A DNA stretch of 64,000 nt from Collimonas rhizosphaerae (GTDB lineage: Bacteria > Pseudomonadota > Gammaproteobacteria > Burkholderiales > Burkholderiaceae_D): contig NZ_JBANDC010000002.1 in the NCBI RefSeq assembly GCF_038896935.1, forward strand, positions 124,001 to 188,000, in the 5' to 3' direction. A program made the translations under genes and the position numbers. The notes beneath the pieces are model-generated. The model had not been told where the DNA came from. It saw nothing but the letters and a program-made list of their open reading frames with translations, and ran no database searches. Below are positions 24,898 to 33,881 of this stretch, one piece after another; the first letter of the stretch is position 1, and every line of letters begins with the position of its first letter.

Positions 24898-26499
24898 ATG
24901 AAATTCGATGTCGCCATCATCGGCAGCGGCCTGGCCGGCCTGTCGGTCGCGCTGCACCTTGCCGAGAACAACAAGGTTGCAGTCATCTCCAAACGCGCGC
25001 TGCTCGACGGCGCCAGCAACTGGGCCCAGGGCGGCATCGCCGCCGTGCTCGATTCCGGCGACAGCCACGAACAGCATATCAACGACACCCTGGTCGCCGG
25101 CGCCGGCCTGTGCGACGAAAGCGCCACCCGCTTCATCGTCGAAAACGGCCGCGCCGCCATCGAATGGCTGATAGAACAGGGCGTGCCCTTCACCCCCGAT
25201 TCCAGCGCCGAGCTGGGCTTCCACCTGACGCGCGAAGGCGGCCACAGCCAGCGCCGCATCATCCATGCCGCCGATGCTACCGGCCATGCGGTGCAGGTGA
25301 CGCTGGAACAAAAGGTGCGCGCCCATCCCAACATCACGCTGCTGGAAGATCACTACGCAATCGACCTGATCACCTCCAAGAAGGTAGCGACAGGCGATAC
25401 GGCGCCGCGCTGCCTTGGCCTGTACGCCAAGAACGTCAAGACCGGCAAGGTGCTGACCCTGGCCGCCAACCACACGGTGCTGGCCACCGGCGGCGCCGGC
25501 AAGGTCTACCTGTACACCACCAATCCCGACAGCGCCACCGGCGACGGCATCGCCATGGCCTGGCGCGCCGGCTGCCGGGTCGCCAACATGGAATTCATCC
25601 AGTTCCATCCGACCTGCCTGTACCACCCGTACGCCAAATCGTTCCTGATCACCGAAGCGATACGCGGCGAAGGCGGCGTGCTCAAGCTGCCGGATACCGA
25701 AGGCGCCGACGCCGGCATGCGCTTCATGCCGGCCCACGACGAGCGTGCCGAACTGGCGCCGCGCGACGTGGTGGCGCGGGCGATCGACTTCGAGATGAAG
25801 AAGCGCGGCCTGGACCATGTCGACCTCGACATCACCCACAAGTCGCCGGAATTCCTGAAAGAACACTTCCCGACCATCTATGCGCGTTGCCTGGAGCTCG
25901 GCATCGACATCACCAGGCAGGCGATCCCGGTGGTGCCGGCGGTCCACTTCACTTGCGGCGGCATCGTTACCGACCTGAACGGCCGCACCGACCTGCCCGG
26001 CTTGTATGCCGTTGGCGAAACCGCCTACACCGGCCTGCACGGCGCCAACCGCCTGGCCAGCAATTCACTGCTGGAATGCGTGGTGATCGGCCGCGCCACC
26101 GCCAAGTTCATCGCCCAGCAAGAAAAGCCGAAAGCTATCCCGCTGCCGGCCTGGGACGAAAGCCGCGTGACGGATGCCGACGAGGAAGTCGTGATCTCCC
26201 ACAACTGGGACGAACTGCGCCGCTTCATGTGGAATTACGTCGGCATCGTGCGCACCAACAAACGCCTGGAGCGTGCCCAGCACCGGATCCGTTTGCTCAA
26301 GGAAGAAATCGATGAATACTATGCGCACTTCCGCATCAGCCGCGATTTGCTGGAGCTGCGCAACCTGGTGCAGGTGGCGTCGCTGATCGTCGAAAGCGCT
26401 TTGTCGCGCCATGAAAGCCGCGGCCTGCACTACAGCCAGGACTATCCGGAAACGCTGGCCAAGGCATTGCCTAGCGTGCTCACGCCGCAGCGCCGCTAG
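24898..26499 (+). CDS. nadB: L-aspartate oxidase
   Basis: Flavoprotein that oxidises L-aspartate to iminoaspartate, the first step of de novo NAD synthesis. 533 residues, normal length. FAD-binding DVAIIGSGLAGLSVAL at 4-19, SNWAQGGIAAVL, the substrate-site HTCGGI-type motif (VHFTCGGIVTD) and GLHGANRLASNSLLE. The product is used by NadA, encoded with nadC 5 kb away; the separation is ordinary for Burkholderiales though nadB is often adjacent to them. Confidence 0.96.
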   Translation: MKFDVAIIGSGLAGLSVALHLAENNKVAVISKRALLDGASNWAQGGIAAVLDSGDSHEQHINDTLVAGAGLCDESATRFIVENGRAAIEWLIEQGVPFTPDSSAELGFHLTREGGHSQRRIIHAADATGHAVQVTLEQKVRAHPNITLLEDHYAIDLITSKKVATGDTAPRCLGLYAKNVKTGKVLTLAANHTVLATGGAGKVYLYTTNPDSATGDGIAMAWRAGCRVANMEFIQFHPTCLYHPYAKSFLITEAIRGEGGVLKLPDTEGADAGMRFMPAHDERAELAPRDVVARAIDFEMKKRGLDHVDLDITHKSPEFLKEHFPTIYARCLELGIDITRQAIPVVPAVHFTCGGIVTDLNGRTDLPGLYAVGETAYTGLHGANRLASNSLLECVVIGRATAKFIAQQEKPKAIPLPAWDESRVTDADEEVVISHNWDELRRFMWNYVGIVRTNKRLERAQHRIRLLKEEIDEYYAHFRISRDLLELRNLVQVASLIVESALSRHESRGLHYSQDYPETLAKALPSVLTPQRR

Positions 26500-26595
26500 T
26501 CCATCCGCGCGCAGGCGAATTGCGCGCCAAGAAACGGGGTGTCCGCTGCCGGAAACGGCGCGACACTACCGTTCCCCAAGAAAACCACAAGAATC

Positions 26596-27828
26596 ATGAC
26601 GTCACCACTTCCGCACGCCCTTCCCCGTTCTTTGGTCGCCCTCACCTGGTCCAATCTTGCCGCGCAATCGGCCGAACAACTCAGCCTGGCGGCGACGCCC
26701 ATCATGGCGGTGCTGATACTCGGCGCCGGACCGGGCGAAATCGGCACGCTGGCCGCGGTGCAATCGCTGCCGTTCCTGCTGCTGTCGATCCCGTTCGGCC
26801 TGCTGGCCGACCGCACCTCGCGCAAACGCCTGATGGTGACCGCCGAGGCGCTGCGCATGCTGGCCTTGCTGGGCGTGCTGGCGGCGCTCCTGTCGAATCA
26901 CCTGTCGATCGGATTGCTGGCGGTGCTCGGCTTCATCGGCGCCGTCGGCACTGTCGGTTTCAGCGTCGCCGCCCCGGCCATCGTGCCGGCGCTGGTAGGA
27001 CGCGAGCTGCTGGCGAAAGCCAACGGCCGGCTGGAACTGGCCCGCAGCGCTGCCTTTGCCGCCGGTCCCGCTCTCGGCGGCGCGCTGACTTCATGGGCCG
27101 GCGCCTCGACCGCGTTCGTGCTGGCGGCCATCCTGTCCGGCTCGGGCGTGGCGCTGCTGTTGCAGCTGCGCGAGCCGCAACGCGCACCGGCGGCGCCGCG
27201 CCATCCCCTGCTGGAGCTGCGCGACGGCGCCCACATGGTCTGGCGCGACAAGCTGCTGCGGCCGATCCTGCTGACCGCGGTGGCCTGGAACATCTCCTGG
27301 TTCGTGCTGCAGGCTGCCTATGTGCCCTATGCGGTACGCAAGCTCGGACTGAGCGCCAGCGCGGTCGGCATGACGCTTGGCGCGTATGGCGTCGGCATGA
27401 TGGTGGGCGCCCTGCTGACGCCGCGGATAGTGGCCAGGCTGCCGTTCGGCCGCGCAATCCAGATCGGCCCGGCGATCTCGGTGCTGGCCGCATCGACAAT
27501 GGTGGCGACGCTTGCGGTTCCGAGCGGCATCCTGGCGGCCCTGTCGTTTTTCCTGTTCGGCGTTGGTCCGATCATCTGGGTCATCACCTCCGCCACGCTG
27601 CGCCAGACTGTCACGCCGGGCGCCATGCTGGGACGGGTATCGGCGATTTTCCTGACGGTCAACACCGGCGCGCGGCCGATCGGCGCCGCCCTCGGCGGCC
27701 TGGTCGGCGCGCGCTGGGGCGAACCGGCCTGCCTGGTGCTGGCGCTGGCCGGCTTTGTGGTGCAGGCCTGGATCATTTTCGATTCCGAGGTGCGCGTGCT
27801 GGAGCGCCTGCCGGCGCCGCTGGCCTAG
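26596..27828 (+). CDS. MFS exporter of the EntS/MFS_3 type
   Basis: 410 residues from the ATG at 26596, with 11-12 membrane helices; an in-frame GTG at 26539 would add 19 polar residues. The motif-A loop reads GLLADRTSRKRLM and the opening LVALTWSNLAAQSAEQLSLAATPI places it with the EntS-like subgroup that exports siderophores, macrolides or other drugs. No signal for a specific substrate. Starts 97 nt after nadB on the same strand. Confidence 0.88.
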   Translation: MTSPLPHALPRSLVALTWSNLAAQSAEQLSLAATPIMAVLILGAGPGEIGTLAAVQSLPFLLLSIPFGLLADRTSRKRLMVTAEALRMLALLGVLAALLSNHLSIGLLAVLGFIGAVGTVGFSVAAPAIVPALVGRELLAKANGRLELARSAAFAAGPALGGALTSWAGASTAFVLAAILSGSGVALLLQLREPQRAPAAPRHPLLELRDGAHMVWRDKLLRPILLTAVAWNISWFVLQAAYVPYAVRKLGLSASAVGMTLGAYGVGMMVGALLTPRIVARLPFGRAIQIGPAISVLAASTMVATLAVPSGILAALSFFLFGVGPIIWVITSATLRQTVTPGAMLGRVSAIFLTVNTGARPIGAALGGLVGARWGEPACLVLALAGFVVQAWIIFDSEVRVLERLPAPLA

Positions 27829-27908
27829 CTGGCCGAATCTGCAACAGTGTCGCTTCCGCCTCATCTCGGCTATGCTTGGATCTCAAACTAAAAAAATGAG
27901 GAGAAACG

Positions 27909-29222
27909 ATGAGCGCAGCATCGCAGCAAATCACATCTGCCCCAGCACCGGCGCAGAACAGCGCCAGGCGCGTGATCTTCGCCAGTTTCATCGGCACCGC
28001 CATAGAATTCTACGATTTCTACGTCTACGCAACCGCGGCGGCGCTGGTCATCGGCTCGGTATTTTTCCCGCATGACTCGCCGACGGCGCAAGCGCTGTCG
28101 GCTTTCGTCACCTTCGGCATCGCGTTTATCGCACGGCCGGTCGGCGCTTTCCTGTTCGGCCATTTCGGCGACCGCATCGGACGCAAATCCACGCTGGTGC
28201 TTTCGCTGCTGGTGATGGGCGTCGCCACCACGCTGATCGGCTTCCTGCCGGGTTACGACTCTATCGGTGCGGCGGCGCCTGTCCTCCTGTGCGTGCTGCG
28301 TTTTGCCCAAGGCATAGGCTTGGGCGGCGAATGGGGCGGCGCGGCGCTGCTGGCGACCGAATATGCACCGCCGGGGAAACGCGGCAGGTACGGCATGTTC
28401 CCGCAGCTTGGCCCTTCCGTCGGTTTCCTGATGGCGAATGGCCTGTTCCTTGCCCTGGCCTTGAGCCTGTCGGATGAACAGTTCAAGAGCTGGGGCTGGC
28501 GCATCCCGTTCATTTTCAGCACGGTACTGGTGGTGCTGGGCTTGTATGTGCGGCTGAAGATCGCTGAAACGCCGGTATTTGCCGCGGCGCTGGAGAAGCG
28601 CGAACGCGTGAAGGTGCCGGCAGTCACCCTGTTCCGGCACCACTGGCGTCCGGTGATGCTGGGTTCGGTGGCAATGATTGTCTGCTACACCTTGTTCTAT
28701 ATTGCGACTGTGTTTTCGCTGTCTTACGGTGTCGGCACCCTGCATATCCCGCGCCAGGAATTCCTCGCGCTGCTGTGCCTGGCGGTAGTGTTCATGGCGC
28801 TGGCGACGCCATTCTCAGCCATCGCCAGCGACCGCTTCGGCCGGCGCCCAGTGCTGATCGCCGGCACGCTGGCAGCGATCGCCGCGGGCTTCACCATGCA
28901 GCCGCTGTTCGGCAGCGGCAACATGGCGGCGATCGCCTTGTTCCTGATCATCTTCCTGTTCCTGATGGGAGTGACCTTCGCGCCCATGGGAGCCTTGTTG
29001 CCGGAGCTGTTTCCCACCAGCGTACGGTATACCGGCGCCGGCGTGTCGTACAACATCGGCGGCATCCTGGGCGCATCGGTTGCACCTTATATCGCGCAAC
29101 TGCTGGCGCAGCGCGGCGGCCTGGGGTATGTCGGCGCCTATGTATCGGTGGCCGCGGCGCTCAGCCTGGGCGCGGTGCTGTGCATGCGCGAGACGCGCCA
29201 CGACAGCCTGCAGCAGCCATAA
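27909..29222 (+). CDS. MFS transporter, MHS family
   Basis: 437 residues, a standard-length MHS symporter: GTAIEFYDFYVYA near the N-terminus, RPVGAFLFGHFGDRIGRKSTL, GEWGGAALLATEYAP and GWRIPFIFSTVLVVLG. It lacks the long loop of the transporter at 21.6 kb. The AGGAG ribosome binding site supports the start. The M20 peptidase gene starts 43 nt after its stop, which suggests that the imported compound may be the peptidase's product or substrate. Confidence 0.92.
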   Translation: MSAASQQITSAPAPAQNSARRVIFASFIGTAIEFYDFYVYATAAALVIGSVFFPHDSPTAQALSAFVTFGIAFIARPVGAFLFGHFGDRIGRKSTLVLSLLVMGVATTLIGFLPGYDSIGAAAPVLLCVLRFAQGIGLGGEWGGAALLATEYAPPGKRGRYGMFPQLGPSVGFLMANGLFLALALSLSDEQFKSWGWRIPFIFSTVLVVLGLYVRLKIAETPVFAAALEKRERVKVPAVTLFRHHWRPVMLGSVAMIVCYTLFYIATVFSLSYGVGTLHIPRQEFLALLCLAVVFMALATPFSAIASDRFGRRPVLIAGTLAAIAAGFTMQPLFGSGNMAAIALFLIIFLFLMGVTFAPMGALLPELFPTSVRYTGAGVSYNIGGILGASVAPYIAQLLAQRGGLGYVGAYVSVAAALSLGAVLCMRETRHDSLQQP

Positions 29223-29265
29223 AAAAACAAGCACGGATTTTCATTAAAACCAACGGAGACAGAAG

Positions 29266-30558
29266 TTGAAACAGCCATCCTTTTCCCTGAAAAAAAACTT
29301 GCTCGCCGCCGTGCTGTTCCCGGCGCTGGCCTTGAGCGCCGGCATGGCGCTGGCGGCCCCCGTGGCGCCGGTGTACGACCTGGCGCAAAAAGAAAAACCG
29401 GTAATGATGGACACCATGCGCGACCTGGTGAATATCGAATCGGGCAGCGGGGATCTTGAAGGTCTGGCCAAGATCGCCGCCCTGATCCGTGATCGCCTGA
29501 CGAAACTGGGCGGCAAGGCTGAATTGCTGGACGCGCCGGAAATTTACCGGATGGGCGACACCCCGGAAAAGATCGGGCAGATCGTGCACGCGGTTTTCAA
29601 GGGCAACGGCAAGCGCAAGATCATGCTGATCGCGCACATGGACACGGTGTACCTGCGCGGCATGCTGAAAGACCAGCAATACCGGGTTGACGGCGATAAG
29701 GCTTACGGCCTCGGCATCGCCGACGACAAGCAAGGCGTCGCCACCATCCTGCATACCATCGCCATCCTGCAAAAAATCGGCTTCAAGGATTACGACACGC
29801 TGACGGTGCTGATTAACGGCGACGAGGAAATCAGTTCGCCCGGCGGCCGCAGCCTGCATACCAAGCTGGGCGCCGAACAGGACGCCGTGTTTTCCTACGA
29901 AGGCGGCGGCGCCCAAGGCCAGCTGCGGCTGGCGACCAGCGGCATCGCCGCGGCGTACCTGACGGTCGAGGGCAAGTCTTCACATGCCGGAGCGGCGCCG
30001 GAAAGAGGCGTCAACGCCTTGTATGAACTGTCTCACCAGGTGTTGCAGATGGACTCCTTGTCGCAACCGTGGCGCGGCTTGAAACTGAACTGGACCGTGG
30101 CGCAGGCCGGCACCAACCGCAACGTGATCCCGGCCAGCGCCAGCGCACAAGCCGATGCCCGCGCCTTGAAGATGAGCGACTTCGAGCAGTTGCAGGAACA
30201 GATGCAAGAACGCGTCAAGAAGCAGCTGATCCCGGACGCCAAGGTCCACCTGAAATTTGAAATGCGGCGGCCGCCGCTGGAAACCAATGCCGCTTCGCGC
30301 GCCGTTTCGGCTTACGGCCAAAAGATCTACCAGGAACTGGACTTGCCGATGACGATAGTAGATACGGCCAGCGGCGGCGGCACCGATGCCGCATTCGCCG
30401 CACTGAAATCGAAGGGAGCCGTAATTGAGGGAATGGGATTGACCGGCTATGGCGCGCATTCGAATGACGCCGAATACGTCTTGCTGAACAGCATCGTTCC
30501 GCGCCTGTACCTGTCGACGCGGCTGATCATGGATTTTGCCCAGGGTAAAGTCCAGTAG
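29266..30558 (+). CDS. M20 family metallopeptidase, glutamate carboxypeptidase type, exported
   Basis: 430 residues from a TTG start with GGAGAC seven bases upstream. A signal peptide (about 1-31, ending AMALAA) indicates export to the periplasm. Zinc-site motifs of the M20/CPG2 family are visible: LIAHMDTVY, GIADDKQGVA, INGDEEISSPGG with the catalytic glutamate pair, and a final GAHSNDAEYV. Family members remove C-terminal glutamate from folate-type or peptide substrates. Paired with the upstream MHS transporter. Confidence 0.92.
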   Translation: MKQPSFSLKKNLLAAVLFPALALSAGMALAAPVAPVYDLAQKEKPVMMDTMRDLVNIESGSGDLEGLAKIAALIRDRLTKLGGKAELLDAPEIYRMGDTPEKIGQIVHAVFKGNGKRKIMLIAHMDTVYLRGMLKDQQYRVDGDKAYGLGIADDKQGVATILHTIAILQKIGFKDYDTLTVLINGDEEISSPGGRSLHTKLGAEQDAVFSYEGGGAQGQLRLATSGIAAAYLTVEGKSSHAGAAPERGVNALYELSHQVLQMDSLSQPWRGLKLNWTVAQAGTNRNVIPASASAQADARALKMSDFEQLQEQMQERVKKQLIPDAKVHLKFEMRRPPLETNAASRAVSAYGQKIYQELDLPMTIVDTASGGGTDAAFAALKSKGAVIEGMGLTGYGAHSNDAEYVLLNSIVPRLYLSTRLIMDFAQGKVQ

Positions 30559-30675
30559 GACTGGCATACACGGCTGGGCAGGTTGTCCTGTCCAGCCATA
30601 CGGCAATCACCTAAACGATACAAACCATGGATTGGAAGACTTGATCCTTGCACAAACTGGGATTACCATCTCGAC

Positions 30676-30873
30676 ATGGAAACAAGAGTCATCAAACTTG
30701 AAGAATTTGCCGGCGAAGCGCGTGATCGCCTGACGCGCATCGAAACACGCCTGGACCATATGGTCACCAAAGAAGATATGTCCAAGCTTGAGGCCACTCT
30801 TCTACGATGGTTTATCGGAACAGCCGTCTCCCTGACGGCCCTGGTGTTCGCTGCGGCAAAACTGATTCACTGA
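30676..30873 (+). CDS. Small tail-anchored coiled-coil protein, hypothetical
   Basis: 65 residues from the ATG at 30676. The first 45 are a charged helix with heptad spacing (RLTRIETRLDHMVTKEDMSK), the last 20 a single membrane helix (WFIGTAVSLTALVFAAAKLI). This plan is common in small proteins of prophage and transposon surroundings (XhlA-like or DUF1640-like), but no other phage gene is near. No convincing ribosome binding site. Confidence 0.55.
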   Translation: METRVIKLEEFAGEARDRLTRIETRLDHMVTKEDMSKLEATLLRWFIGTAVSLTALVFAAAKLIH

Positions 30874-30928
30874 ACGCAACGCTGCCGTTGCACGGCCAGT
30901 TCAATGCGTTTTATCCAATCTGGACGCT

Positions 30929-31819
30929 CTACCCAATAATCCGCAGCGAATAATCTGTCGCCCGGATATCCTTGGTCAGGCTGCCGATCGAAATCCGGTC
31001 GACGCCGGTTTCCGCGATAGCCCGCACCGTTTCCATATTGATGCCGCCGGAAGCTTCCAGCAGCGCCCTGCCGTCAGTCAGCTTGACGGCGTCGCGCATG
31101 GCGTCGAGGCTGAAGTTGTCGAGCAGGACCGAGTTGGCGCCCGCGCTCAATGCCTCCTCCAGCTGCACCAGGTTTTCCACCTCGATCTGGACCGTGACAT
31201 CCGCATCCAGCTTGTGCGCCGCCTGCATCGCGGCGGAGATGCCGCCGGCTGCAGCGATATGGTTTTCCTTGATCAGGATGCCGTCGTACAGGGCCAGCCG
31301 CTGGTTATGGCCGCCGCCGACGCGCACCGCGTATTTCTGCGCCAGGCGCAGGCCGGGCAAGGTTTTACGGGTATCGAGGATATGCGCCTTGGTGTCGGCG
31401 ATGGCATTGACGTAGATGCGCGTTGCGCTGGCTACGCCGGACAGCAGCTGCAGGAAATTCAAGGCGCCGCGCTCTGCGGTCAGCAAGGCCCGGGCCGGCG
31501 CATCGATCAGGCAGACCTGGCTGTCGGCGCTCATCAGGTCGCCTTCGGCATACGACCAGTCGATACGGATGCGTTCATCCAGCTGCCGCATCACTGCTTC
31601 GAACCATGGCGCGCCGCACAGCACAGCTTGCTCGCGCACGATCACGCGCGCCTTGACCATCTGTTGCTCCGGGACCAGCTTGCCGGTCAAGTCACCGCTG
31701 CCGACATCTTCGGCGATTGCAGTGCGGATGTTGTTATCGAACGCCGTTTGCAGCGCCGCATCAAACGGTGCGAAACGATTCTCTAAGTTGCTGACTGATT
31801 TGCTGTTGGAAGTACTCAT
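30929..31819 (-). CDS. nadC: Nicotinate-nucleotide pyrophosphorylase (carboxylating), quinolinate phosphoribosyltransferase
   Basis: Converts quinolinate and PRPP to nicotinate mononucleotide. 296 residues. Signatures: EDVGSGDLTG near the N-terminus, TRKTLPGLRLAQKYAVRVGG, HNQRLALYDGILIKENHI and the C-terminal LEASGGINMETVRAIAETGV phosphate-binding loop. Its start overlaps the nadA stop by 4 nt, so the two consecutive enzymes are coupled. Confidence 0.96.
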   Translation of the reverse strand: MSTSNSKSVSNLENRFAPFDAALQTAFDNNIRTAIAEDVGSGDLTGKLVPEQQMVKARVIVREQAVLCGAPWFEAVMRQLDERIRIDWSYAEGDLMSADSQVCLIDAPARALLTAERGALNFLQLLSGVASATRIYVNAIADTKAHILDTRKTLPGLRLAQKYAVRVGGGHNQRLALYDGILIKENHIAAAGGISAAMQAAHKLDADVTVQIEVENLVQLEEALSAGANSVLLDNFSLDAMRDAVKLTDGRALLEASGGINMETVRAIAETGVDRISIGSLTKDIRATDYSLRIIG

Positions 31820-32967
31820 GCGGGACCGATTCCTGAAAACAGTTTTTGTTCTTGCGCCAGATCGCCGGATGGGCGCACGTTGGCTTTGCGCTGGGCGGCG
31901 AAATCCAGCATGCGGTCGATGCAGACCACCGCCTTGCGGCCGGTTTCAGCGTCGACCTGGATTTCATTGCCGCCGAATTCCAGCACGTCGGCCAGGTTCT
32001 GCAAGCCGTTCATCGCCATCCATGGGCAATGCGCGCAGCTCTTGCAGGTCGCGCTGTTACCGGCGGTTGGCGCATCGATAAAGCGTTTGCCGGGCGCAGC
32101 CATGCGCATCTTGTGCAAGATGCCGTTGTCGGTGGCGACGATGAATTCGTCGGCGTCCAGGCTCTGGGCGGCGGCGATCAGCTGGGTGGTGGAGCCGACC
32201 ACATCGGCTTGCGCCACCACGGCTTCCGGCGATTCGGGATGCACCAGTATCTTGGCGTTCGGATGCTGCTGGCGCAGCAGCGCCAGTTCGACGCCCTTGA
32301 ACTCGTCGTGCACCAGGCACGAACCCTGCCACAGCAGCATGTCGGCGCCGGTCTGTTTCTGTATATAGCCGCCCAGATGCTTGTCCGGCGCCCACAGGAT
32401 TTTTTTACCTTGTGCGTGCAGGTGGGCGACGATGTCGAGGCCGATGGAAGAAGTCACCATCCAGTCGGCGCGCGCCTTGACCGCGGCACTCGTGTTGGCG
32501 TACACCACCACGGTACGGTCGGGATGGGCATCGCAAAAAGCGGAAAATTCGTCCGCCGGGCAGCCGAGGTCAAGCGAACAGGTGGCGTCCAGGTCAGGCA
32601 TCAGCACGCGCTTGTGCGGGCTCAGGATTTTCGAGGTCTCGCCCATGAATTTGACGCCGGCCACTACCAGCGTCTTGGCTGGATGATCGCGGCCGAAGCG
32701 CGCCATTTCCAGCGAATCGGAAACGCAGCCACCTGTCTCTTCTGCCAGGTCCTGTAAATCGCCGTCGACGTAATAATGTGCGACCAGCACGGCTTGCTGT
32801 TCTTTCAGCAAGCGCTTGATGCGCTCCTTGAGGGCGATTTTCTGGTCCGCGGTGGGAGTTTCAGGGACGCGAGCCCAGGCATGAGCGGTACAGCTGGTAC
32901 CTGCGCTGCTGCCTAGGTCCATTTGCGGCCGCTCGAATTCAACGGTTTTGATGGCGTGGGTTTGCAT
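31816..32967 (-). CDS. nadA: Quinolinate synthase
   Basis: Condenses iminoaspartate (from NadB) with dihydroxyacetone phosphate; carries a [4Fe-4S] cluster. 383 residues from the ATG at 32967; a TTG at 33012 would add 15 residues without family similarity. Cluster-binding cysteine candidates: C130 (ATCSLDLGC), C217 (QGSCLVHDEF) and C311/C314 in CAHCPWMAMN. VAHYYVDGDLQ and PESPEAVVA are further NadA marks. First gene of nadA-nadC. Confidence 0.95.
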   Translation of the reverse strand: MQTHAIKTVEFERPQMDLGSSAGTSCTAHAWARVPETPTADQKIALKERIKRLLKEQQAVLVAHYYVDGDLQDLAEETGGCVSDSLEMARFGRDHPAKTLVVAGVKFMGETSKILSPHKRVLMPDLDATCSLDLGCPADEFSAFCDAHPDRTVVVYANTSAAVKARADWMVTSSIGLDIVAHLHAQGKKILWAPDKHLGGYIQKQTGADMLLWQGSCLVHDEFKGVELALLRQQHPNAKILVHPESPEAVVAQADVVGSTTQLIAAAQSLDADEFIVATDNGILHKMRMAAPGKRFIDAPTAGNSATCKSCAHCPWMAMNGLQNLADVLEFGGNEIQVDAETGRKAVVCIDRMLDFAAQRKANVRPSGDLAQEQKLFSGIGPA

Positions 32968-33230
32968 GGCTACGATGGGTGTGAGAGGGTCATGAGCTGC
33001 GGTAATACGCAATGATACGACAGAAGGCGCAACAAGACATTTTGCCGCAGCAAGCCTTGGGGTATCGGGACAGGGATTCTACCGCCAACCTTGACATTGC
33101 GTGTGAACATTACCTTATTGCAAGCAGGAATGAACTCCCGTACTATGATTTAACAATTGTCATAAAAAAAATCTGCCGGGTTCAATGTCCGAGCATTTTG
33201 TTGGATGCAATATAAGAACACAGGGACAAC

Positions 33231-33788
33231 ATGATAATTTTCGACAAGACAGAACGTGGCCGTACCGAAATAGCCACACGCGGCCAGAGCGTGGCGCCAC
33301 GGCTGCGGACACTGTTATTGCTGGTAGACGGCAAGACCGGCAGCGACGAGTTGCTGCGGAAGGTGGCCGGACTGGGGCTGGGCCAGGAACACCTGGACGA
33401 GTTGCTGCAGGCCGGCCTGATCCAGGCCAGCGCCGATAGCGGCAATACTGGCAATCCCGGCAACAGCGCCGCCGCTGTCGAGGCGCCGCCAGTGAAAAGC
33501 GTGCCGCCGCCCGCCGCCCCCCTATCAGCCGAGCAGGTGCTGCCGCCGGGACAAACCCAGTTCGAGGCGATTTATCATTTCTACAACGATACGATCAAGA
33601 GCATGATCGGCTTGCGCGGTTACGGCCTGCAGCTGAAAGTCGAACGCGCCAGCAGCATCCAGGATTTCCGCGAACTGCGCCAGCAATACCTGGAGGCGGT
33701 GCTCAAGGCCAAGGGCGAAGAAATCGCCCGCAGCCTGCGCGGCCGGCTGGACCAGTTGCTGTACCTGGGCGAACGGCCGCAGCAGTAA
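33231..33788 (+). CDS. Hypothetical protein with proline/alanine linker
   Basis: 185 residues. N-terminal part (about 1-65) looks like a small all-helical or winged domain (RTLLLLVDGKTGSDELLRKV, LDELLQAGLIQ), then a low-complexity linker rich in P, A, G and N (about 66-105), and a helical C-terminal domain (FEAIYHFYNDTIKSMIGLRG). Soluble, no signal peptide. The same three-part plan occurs in unnamed Burkholderiales proteins; no function known to me. Ends at a strong bidirectional terminator. Confidence 0.75.
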   Translation: MIIFDKTERGRTEIATRGQSVAPRLRTLLLLVDGKTGSDELLRKVAGLGLGQEHLDELLQAGLIQASADSGNTGNPGNSAAAVEAPPVKSVPPPAAPLSAEQVLPPGQTQFEAIYHFYNDTIKSMIGLRGYGLQLKVERASSIQDFRELRQQYLEAVLKAKGEEIARSLRGRLDQLLYLGERPQQ

Positions 33789-33806
33789 GCGCAACGATAA
33801 AAAAAA

Positions 33807-33835
33807 GCGTGGCAGATTGAATCTGCCACGCTTTT
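33807..33835. terminator. Bidirectional terminator between the hypothetical gene and the ABC-F gene
   Basis: GCGTGGCAGAT (33807-33817) pairs perfectly with ATCTGCCACGC (33821-33831). A runs precede it and T runs follow it, so it can stop the plus-strand gene and the convergent ABC-F gene. Confidence 0.9.
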
Positions 33836-33881
33836 TCACATCAGCCATGGCGCAGAAATTCCCGCGCCATGGTTGATTGAT

